Positions 56,541 through 64,000 of a DNA stretch of 64,000 nt are shown here, in pieces. Below the pieces are notes generated by a model. It was not told where the DNA came from. It saw only the letters and a program-made list of their open reading frames with translations, and did no database searches. The stretch is taken from assembly GCF_012396605.1 (NCBI RefSeq), contig NZ_JAAXPW010000014.1, positions 1 to 64,000 of the forward strand. Reading direction: 5' to 3'. Position numbers and translations under genes: made by a program. The stretch is from Ureibacillus thermosphaericus (lineage in GTDB: Bacteria; Bacillota; Bacilli; Bacillales_A; Planococcaceae). Positions within the stretch are counted from its first letter, which is position 1. The number at the start of each line of letters is the position of its first letter.

Positions 56541-57281
56541 TCATTCAAATTCATATGATATGGCAGAAAGGACATATAATGGCGCCGTTTCTGCACGTAA
56601 AATTCTTGGACCTAAAGCAACACTGAGTGCACCTTGTTCTTTTAGAAGTTCAATTTCTTTCCTTGAAATTCCACCTTCTGGGCCAAAAATAAATAAAATG
56701 CACTTCGATTCACTATCATACACTTTTTTTAGCTGATCCGCAAATCTTGTGCGCTTACCCTTAGCCTCTTCTTCATCAGCAACAAATACTGCATCGTATG
56801 AAGGAAATGTTTCCAATAGTTGTTTGAATGAAAGAGGAGGGGAAATAATCGGCACAAATGTGCGATGGGATTGTTCTGCAGCTTCCTGAGCTATTTTGGA
56901 TAGCCGTTGGATTTTCTTATCGCTCTTTTTTTCATCCCATTTGACGATGGATCGTTCTGCTACAAAAGGAATCAATGCATGCATGCCAAGCTCTGTCCCT
57001 TTTTGTGCTATAAATTCAAGTTTATCTCCTTTAGGTAAACCGCAAGCAATGTCTACTTGAATGGGCATTTCAGGAGAAGGAATCGTTTCACCCGTTTGCT
57101 CTACTAACACTTCTTGTCCAACAGAAAGAATTGTACAAAGATAAGCAATTTCCTTTTGCACGACAATAATTTTGTCTCCTTTTTGCATGCGCATTACTTT
57201 CGAAATATGCCGAGCACTTTCACCTGTAATTGTCAATTGCTTTTGTTCATTAAATGGTTCATCAACAAAATACCTTTGCAT
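56541..57281 (-). CDS. rsmE: 16S rRNA (uracil1498-N3)-methyltransferase
   Basis: 246 residues. PUA-like N-terminal domain (about 1-70) and SPOUT domain with the knot motifs LFIFGPEGGISRKEIELL (about 192) and VALGPRILRAETAPLYVLS (about 222). Modifies U1498 of 16S rRNA. AGGAGGA ribosome site. Confidence 0.95.
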   Translation of the reverse strand: MQRYFVDEPFNEQKQLTITGESARHISKVMRMQKGDKIIVVQKEIAYLCTILSVGQEVLVEQTGETIPSPEMPIQVDIACGLPKGDKLEFIAQKGTELGMHALIPFVAERSIVKWDEKKSDKKIQRLSKIAQEAAEQSHRTFVPIISPPLSFKQLLETFPSYDAVFVADEEEAKGKRTRFADQLKKVYDSESKCILFIFGPEGGISRKEIELLKEQGALSVALGPRILRAETAPLYVLSAISYEFE

Positions 57282-57297
57282 TATTTCCTCCTAAAAG

Positions 57298-57327
57298 TAA
57301 GGAGTTGCCCTAAAGACAACTCCTAAA
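57298..57327 (-). terminator. Possible weak terminator between prmA and rsmE
   Basis: AGGAGTTG / CAACTCCT stem with a nine-base loop just after the prmA stop. The downstream T tract is poor (TTACTTTT), so attenuation rather than full termination is likely. Confidence 0.5.
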
Positions 57328-57328
57328 A

Positions 57329-58270
57329 TTATTTTTTCGCAATGATGGATACCCAATCCTCCAGCATTAATACTTCTTCAATAATAAAACCTGATTTTTC
57401 AAGAGCACTTTTCACAACTTCTTTTTTCGCACCGATGATTCCAGATGTAATAAAGAATCCACCCGGCTTGATAATCGAATATGCATCATCTGTAAATGTC
57501 ATGATGACTTCAGCTAAAATGTTCGCTACGACAACATCCGCTTCCGTTTGTACCTTTTCTAATAGATTTCCTTGCTCCACTTCCACAATTTTCTCGACAT
57601 GATTTAGCTGAACATTTTCTTGTGCTGACTTCACAGCTACAGGATCTAAATCGAGAGCATGCACTTTATTTGCACCTAGTAGAGCTGAAGCAATGGATAA
57701 AACCCCTGAACCGGTACCAACATCAATGACTACGTCGCCCGCTTTCACCGTTTTTTCAAGAGCCTGTAAACACATGACCGTCGTCGGGTGAGTTCCTGTA
57801 CCAAAAGCCATGCCAGGATCTAACTCAATAATGATTTCATCTGAATTTTTTGGCTGATAATCTTCCCAAGTAGGTACAATCGTAAATCGCTCTGACACCT
57901 TAATTGGATGATAGTATTGTTTCCAAGCAGTCGCCCAGTCTTCTTCGTGAACTTCACAAGTTGTTAATATATTTTCACCGACATTAATATCAAAATTCTT
58001 TAAATTTGCGATTGCAAGTTTTATCTCCTCAATAGTTTCCGCTAAGAAGCTGGATGCAGGAAGATAGGCTTTAACGATCACCCCTTGTGCTGGATAATCA
58101 TCGGGATTTAATTCATAAATTTCTCCATATTGATTTTCACGATTTTTACTAAGTTCTGAAGATTCTTCAATGACAACTCCGCTTGCTCCAGCCTCATGAA
58201 AAATATTCGATACCGCTTCCACCGCTTCAGTTGTTGTTAGTACTGATAATTCAGTCCATTTCACTTGCAA
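57329..58270 (-). CDS. prmA: Ribosomal protein L11 methyltransferase
   Basis: 313 residues. N-terminal substrate domain (about 1-100) and SAM domain with [20 protein letters not shown] (about 150), [14 protein letters not shown] (about 180) and [10 protein letters not shown] (about 245). Trimethylates L11. TTG start with GGAG five bases upstream. It follows dnaJ by 28 bases, as in B. subtilis (yqeT). Confidence 0.95.
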   Translation of the reverse strand: MQVKWTELSVLTTTEAVEAVSNIFHEAGASGVVIEESSELSKNRENQYGEIYELNPDDYPAQGVIVKAYLPASSFLAETIEEIKLAIANLKNFDINVGENILTTCEVHEEDWATAWKQYYHPIKVSERFTIVPTWEDYQPKNSDEIIIELDPGMAFGTGTHPTTVMCLQALEKTVKAGDVVIDVGTGSGVLSIASALLGANKVHALDLDPVAVKSAQENVQLNHVEKIVEVEQGNLLEKVQTEADVVVANILAEVIMTFTDDAYSIIKPGGFFITSGIIGAKKEVVKSALEKSGFIIEEVLMLEDWVSIIAKK

Positions 58271-58298
58271 TCACACTCCACTTTTCTATCATTATTCC

Positions 58299-59432
58299 TT
58301 ATTTTGTTTCACCTTTAAAAGTTTTTTTCAATTTATCAAATAATGAACTTCCTTGTTCTTCAGGAATATCACCGCTAATTTCAGCAAATTCCCGCAATAG
58401 TTGTTTTTGACGTTCTGTTAATTTCGTCGGAGTAACAACTTTTACATTCACGTATTGGTGACCTCTTCCATATCCATGAATATTTTTTACACCTTTATCT
58501 TTAATTCGGAATTGAGCGCCCGATTGAGTACCTGCTGGAATTTTTAATTTCACTTTTCCATGAATTGTTGGAACTTCAATTTCATCCCCTAAAGCTGCTT
58601 GAGGGAACGTAATTTTTAATTCGTAGTAAATATCGTCTCCATCTCGTTCAAAATAAGGATGTTTTCCAACACGAAAGACAATATATAAATCCCCAGGTGG
58701 TCCACCATTAATGCCTGGTTCTCCTTGACCAGATACGCGTAATTGTTGACCGTCATCGATTCCTTCTGGGATAGTAATTTTAATTTTTTTCCTTCTTTGT
58801 ACAGTTCCTTTTCCTGCACAAGTCGAACATTTTTCCACGATTATTTTACCAGTGCCCTGGCAATAGCTACAAGTACGACGGTTGACAATGCGGCCTAATG
58901 GAGTATCAATAGCTTGGCTCATTTCCCCAGTACCGTTACACTTATCGCATGTTTTTGGTGATGTACCAGGTTTTGCACCAGAACCGTTACACGTATCACA
59001 TTGTTCTTCCCTCGGGATTTCGATTTCTGTTTGTTTACCAAATACTGCATCTTCAAAAGAAATGTTCATACGATATTGTAAATCGTCACCTTTTCGAGGG
59101 GCATTCGGATCTCTTCTACGTCTTGAACCACCAAAGAAAGTATCAAAAATATCTTCGAAACCGCCAAAGCCACCGAAGTCACTAAATCCTCCGCCGCCAA
59201 AACCGCCTTGTCCATTGACACCTGCATGACCAAATTGGTCATATTGTGCTCTTTTTTGATCATCACTTAAAACTTCATATGCTTCACTAATTTCTTTAAA
59301 TTTTTCATCTGCACCAGGTTCTTTATTAAGATCGGGATGATATTTTTTCGATAATTTTCGATATGCCTTTTTTATTTCATCCTTCGTTGCGTTTTTGCTT
59401 ACGCCAAGGACTTCATAATAGTCGCGTTTCAT
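58299..59432 (-). CDS. dnaJ: Chaperone DnaJ
   Basis: 377 residues. J domain with HPD (about 4-70), G/F-rich linker (about 75-105), four CxxCxGxG zinc repeats (about 145-210, [32 protein letters not shown]), and C-terminal substrate domains. Hsp40 partner of DnaK. Here a 372-base gap and terminator-like stems separate it from dnaK, so it likely has its own promoter. Confidence 0.97.
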   Translation of the reverse strand: MKRDYYEVLGVSKNATKDEIKKAYRKLSKKYHPDLNKEPGADEKFKEISEAYEVLSDDQKRAQYDQFGHAGVNGQGGFGGGGFSDFGGFGGFEDIFDTFFGGSRRRRDPNAPRKGDDLQYRMNISFEDAVFGKQTEIEIPREEQCDTCNGSGAKPGTSPKTCDKCNGTGEMSQAIDTPLGRIVNRRTCSYCQGTGKIIVEKCSTCAGKGTVQRRKKIKITIPEGIDDGQQLRVSGQGEPGINGGPPGDLYIVFRVGKHPYFERDGDDIYYELKITFPQAALGDEIEVPTIHGKVKLKIPAGTQSGAQFRIKDKGVKNIHGYGRGHQYVNVKVVTPTKLTERQKQLLREFAEISGDIPEEQGSSLFDKLKKTFKGETK

Positions 59433-59804
59433 ACCTCACACTCGCTCTCTTTTACATAAGGTCTATTTTATCATATATGCTAAAGATTGAAATGAAGTTT
59501 ATTTAAACCATGCAAATAAAAGATGAGAAAATTTAACACAGTTTTCTATTTCTATGATGTATCTGCCACAAACGCTACATTAAAAATTGCATTATTTTAA
59601 TGTAAGCGTGTGCGAAAGATACTTTACCTTATAATGCTATCATTCAGTCTATATCATGGAAAAAGTCAAAGACCAAAAACGGCTTTGACTTTCTTGCTTT
59701 CCAATTATTCAATCAACCAATATTGACAATACAAATCGAAAGGCGGTCAACGAAGGAGGGTTTATTTATTAGAACCGCCTTTCGCTTATATCATTGGCAA
59801 TTTA
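59433..59804 (-). other. dnaK-dnaJ intergenic region with three inverted repeats
   Basis: 372 bases, no gene. Leftward order: a GAAAGGCGGT / ACCGCCTTTC stem (59737-59789) after dnaK; a terminator-like AAAGTCAAAG / CTTTGACTTT stem followed by T5 (59660-59697); an imperfect ACGCTTACATTAAAA / TTTTAATGTAGCGT repeat (about 59570-59610). A candidate promoter with TAAAAT -10 lies ~30 bases before dnaJ. No CIRCE is present here. Confidence 0.6.
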
Positions 59805-61643
<1,839 letters not shown>

Positions 61644-61676
61644 CTATTTCACACACAAATTTCATTCAAATTTCAA

Positions 61677-62315
61677 TTATTCATTTACTGAAACCATGGA
61701 AGGTCTTAATACGCGATCTTTCAATTTATAGCCTTTTTGTAATTCCTTCAAGACAATGCCAGATTCTTTTTCTGAATCTGATTCTTGCATTACAGCCTGA
61801 TGAACATTTGGATCAAATGGTTCACCGACAGCCGGAATCACTTCTAGCCCTTCTTTTTTCGTCGCATCTATGAGGGCATTATAAACCATTTCAATTCCTT
61901 TATATAGTGATTGAGCATCTTCAGAAGTAACTTTTACTTGAAGTGCCCTTTCGAAGTTATCAATAATCGGTAATAAATCTGTTAATAAGCTTTGAGCACG
62001 ATATTTTTCTGCCGCTTGCAGGTCGAGCTGACTACGGCGACGCAAATTTTCAAAATCTGCTCTTAATCTTAAATAACGATTTTCTTCTTCTGCTAATTTT
62101 GCTTCTAACTCGGCTATTTTTGTTTTATATTCTTCTACTGATAGTTCTGCTTGTGAACTTTCATCAGCCGATGTATCTTCTTCTACATTCACGACTTCCT
62201 CGTCTATTAATTCTTCTGAATTCGAGAAAGTTGCTTCTTCTTTGAATGTTTGTTTTGTTTCTCCGTTTTCAACTGTTTCTTCTAGTTGGTCTTTGTTTTC
62301 TGTTGTTTCGGACAC
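61677..62315 (-). CDS. grpE: Nucleotide exchange factor GrpE
   Basis: 212 residues. Long acidic disordered N-terminus (about 1-60), long coiled-coil helix (about 62-110, including [19 protein letters not shown]), and a C-terminal beta wing ([17 protein letters not shown]). GTG start with GGAGG eight bases upstream, overlapping the hrcA stop region. Exchanges ADP on DnaK. Confidence 0.95.
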   Translation of the reverse strand: MSETTENKDQLEETVENGETKQTFKEEATFSNSEELIDEEVVNVEEDTSADESSQAELSVEEYKTKIAELEAKLAEEENRYLRLRADFENLRRRSQLDLQAAEKYRAQSLLTDLLPIIDNFERALQVKVTSEDAQSLYKGIEMVYNALIDATKKEGLEVIPAVGEPFDPNVHQAVMQESDSEKESGIVLKELQKGYKLKDRVLRPSMVSVNE

Positions 62316-62327
62316 TGATAATCCTCC

Positions 62328-63362
62328 TTACTGTCCATCATTCAATTTTTCCGAAAAAGTTCTTGATAAACCTCTTCTTACAATATCAAGTAACGTCACG
62401 ACCCGCTTATAGTCCATTCGCGTTGGCCCGATAATGGCAATGGCTCCGCTCTGCTCTTCACCAGCAGTATAGGAAGCGGTAATTACACTGCAGTTTTCGA
62501 CTGCAATATGATTGTTTTCAGAACCGATTCGAATCGTAATGCCCTGTTTCACTGGTTGAAACAGTGAAATTACTTGGTTTTTCTTATCCATTAATTCCAT
62601 CAACTGGCGGACTTTATTTAAATCATGAAATTCCGGCTGATTCAGCATATTTGTTTTTCCGCCAAAGTAAATTTTACTATCATTTTCCACAGATGCAACT
62701 TTTATTAACGAAAGAATGAGAGAATCAGCCATATGAACATGTTGTTTTAATACTTCATATGTTTCTTTTTCTAATTTACTTTGCAAATGAATTAACGGTA
62801 CACCAATTAACCTTTCATTAAGAATGTTAACTGTTTTTTCAATATCTGAAGCATCAAAACCTTCAGGTAATGCTATAACTTGGTTTTCTACATGACCCAT
62901 ATCTGTTACGATAATCGCAACAGCTGTTTGTTTTGAAAGAGGTATAATTTGAAAGCGTTTAACCCGATGATCCGTAACATTTGGACCAAGTAGAATCGCT
63001 GTATAAGATGTTAATTCGGATAATATGCTTGCTGATTCACGTATGATTTGTTCAATTTCAACCTTTTGTTTTTCAAAGATGGATTGTATTAAATTTATTT
63101 CATGAACAGACATACGTTTCGGTTGCAGTAGGTGATCTACGTAATAACGATATCCTTTTTCTGAAGGAATACGTCCAGAAGAAACATGTGTCTTTTCTAA
63201 ATACCCAAGCTCCTCTAAATCTGCCATTTCATTTCGAATTGTGGCAGGTGAGTAATTAATTCCTTTTTTCTTGGAAATTTGACGTGATCCAACAGGCTGA
63301 GCTGATATCACAAAATCATCAACGATTACTTGCAATATTTGTAATTGACGATCAGTTAACAT
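62328..63362 (-). CDS. hrcA: Heat-inducible repressor HrcA
   Basis: 344 residues. Winged helix (about 1-75; ILQVIVDDFVISAQPVGSRQ, INYSPATIRNEMADLEELGYLEKTHVSSGRIPSEKGYRYYVD quoted in part), then a GAF-like domain. Represses its own operon at CIRCE. ATG 63362 (MLTDRQLQILQ) has AGAGGTGG upstream; the frame to 63383 starts inside CIRCE and is rejected. Confidence 0.96.
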   Translation of the reverse strand: MLTDRQLQILQVIVDDFVISAQPVGSRQISKKKGINYSPATIRNEMADLEELGYLEKTHVSSGRIPSEKGYRYYVDHLLQPKRMSVHEINLIQSIFEKQKVEIEQIIRESASILSELTSYTAILLGPNVTDHRVKRFQIIPLSKQTAVAIIVTDMGHVENQVIALPEGFDASDIEKTVNILNERLIGVPLIHLQSKLEKETYEVLKQHVHMADSLILSLIKVASVENDSKIYFGGKTNMLNQPEFHDLNKVRQLMELMDKKNQVISLFQPVKQGITIRIGSENNHIAVENCSVITASYTAGEEQSGAIAIIGPTRMDYKRVVTLLDIVRRGLSRTFSEKLNDGQ

Positions 63363-63376
63363 TGAAACCACCTCTG

Positions 63377-63403
63377 TTAGCACTCATAAAAAGAGAGTGC
63401 TAA
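63377..63403. promoter_or_regulatory. CIRCE operator
   Basis: Perfect TTAGCACTC-N9-GAGTGCTAA, the HrcA binding site, 15 bases before the hrcA start. It is the only CIRCE in the window. Confidence 0.98.
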
Positions 63404-63404
63404 T

Positions 63405-63432
63405 ACTATAATTAAATTAACAAAACTATGAA
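63405..63432 (-). promoter_or_regulatory. SigA promoter of hrcA operon
   Basis: Leftward: -35 TTCATA (63432-63427), 16-base spacer, -10 TATAGT (63410-63405), with transcription expected to start inside CIRCE, the usual repressor geometry. Confidence 0.7.
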
Positions 63433-63451
63433 TTAGTGTCAATGAAATAAC

Positions 63452-64000
63452 CTACTCGTACAATAAAAATTGTTGAAACACTTCATTTCCTAAAAAACGA
63501 CCTTTTCTTGTTAGTTTTACTCGACCTTCCTCTTCCATCACTAACCCATCATCCATCAGTTTGCTTATAATCTCACCATATTTTTCATTTAACGAAAATC
63601 CTATTTTCTTTTCAAACTGTTGGTACGAAACTCCTTCATTTTTTCGTAATCCGAGAAACATTTCTTCTTCACATTTTTCGTTAATCGAAACTTGATGGCG
63701 ATGAAGAATTGGCAGCTGTCCCATATGGATGGATTGTAAATATTTTTTGATAGGTCCATAATTGGAGTAGCGAATGCCATTCATATACCCATGGGCACCA
63801 GCACCGAAGCCTGCATATTCGTCGTTATCCCAATAAATTTTATTGTGAAGCGATTGAAAACCTTCCTTTGCAAAATTACTAATTTCGTATTGAGAAAGGC
63901 CGCTATCCTCCATACGCTCCATCAACAAATCATACATTTTCGCTTCCTGTTCTTCAGGTGGCAAATGCAACATTCCTTTTGAAAACTGAATGTAAAAAAT
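63452..64000 (-). CDS. hemW: HemW-like radical SAM protein, 3' part
   Basis: The C-terminal ~182 residues of a coproporphyrinogen III oxidase-like protein; the reading frame continues off the right edge. Blocks: KGMLHLPPEEQEAKMYDLL, YEISNFAKEGF, HNKIYWDNDEYAGFGAGAHGY (quoted in part: YWDNDEYAGFGAGAHG), MFLGLRKNEGV and the winged-helix end. HemW is a haem chaperone in bacteria. It precedes hrcA, as in B. subtilis. The radical-SAM Cys motif lies outside the window. Confidence 0.92.
   Translation of the reverse strand: MFYIQFSKGMLHLPPEEQEAKMYDLLMERMEDSGLSQYEISNFAKEGFQSLHNKIYWDNDEYAGFGAGAHGYMNGIRYSNYGPIKKYLQSIHMGQLPILHRHQVSINEKCEEEMFLGLRKNEGVSYQQFEKKIGFSLNEKYGEIISKLMDDGLVMEEEGRVKLTRKGRFLGNEVFQQFLLYE

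Overview
The window is a low-GC, AT-rich Bacillota chromosome segment. Gene order closely follows the Bacillus subtilis yqg-yqf-yqe region (sodA, ispG, zur, nfo, ispH, rpoD-dnaG, glyS, recO-era-cdd, phoH, floA, rpsU, hrcA-grpE-dnaK-dnaJ). Spore genes are present: a GerA-type receptor operon, yqfC/yqfD and a CotB-like protein. Glycyl-tRNA synthetase is the single-chain type and the zinc uptake genes are arranged as zurA-zurM-zurR. Together these suggest an endospore-forming member of Bacillales, most likely Planococcaceae/Caryophanaceae (Lysinibacillus, Ureibacillus, Solibacillus or relatives). The genus is inferred from recall, not computed.

Layout. 1-4.3 kb: sodA, yqgC, yqgB, a LysM protein (yqfZ type), ispG and a HAD phosphatase. 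4.3-22.7 kb: an accessory block inserted into the conserved order. It holds a 42-codon gene, a lipoprotein, a PAS-GAF-GGDEF-EAL protein, an esterase-like protein lacking its serine nucleophile, a haem-monooxygenase-like protein, a B12-riboswitch-controlled class Ib ribonucleotide reductase operon, a cobalamin end-assembly operon (cobU-cobS-cobC plus a degenerate CobU paralogue), a gerA-type operon, an MFS exporter and a BtuF-like lipoprotein. 22.7-25.1 kb: the zinc uptake genes with a Zur box and a divergent DUF2624 gene. 25-35.5 kb: a PBP4-type carboxypeptidase, nfo, cshB, a CotB-like gene, ispH, yqfQ, the yqfO Nif3-like gene, trmK, cccA and a membrane protein, with two unusual repeat tracts between them. 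35.6-36.2 kb: a group II (IIC) intron ribozyme without its protein, immediately behind the rpoD terminator. 36.3-54.3 kb: rpoD, dnaG, ppsR, ccpN, T-box/glyS, recO, era, cdd, dgkA, ybeY, pgpH, phoH, yqfD, yqfC, floA, the NfeD gene and rpsU. 54.4-64 kb: deoC, mtaB, rsmE, prmA, dnaJ, dnaK, grpE and hrcA with CIRCE, and the 3' part of hemW.

How the parts work together. B12 is a theme of the accessory block: cob genes make or salvage the cofactor, BtuF captures corrinoids, and the riboswitch shuts off the B12-independent reductase when B12 is present. That implies a B12-dependent class II reductase elsewhere in the genome. The rest is core information processing and heat-shock machinery in co-directional, often overlapping operons.

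Most unusual items: the ORF-less group IIC intron at the rpoD terminator; a 21-bp-period array nested in a ~102-bp super-repeat (32.0-32.3 kb); a four-copy tandem hairpin array (30.14-30.27 kb); and two genes whose Shine-Dalgarno sequence is the 3' arm of a terminator-like hairpin. I saw no phage, CRISPR array, insertion sequence, rRNA or tRNA gene.
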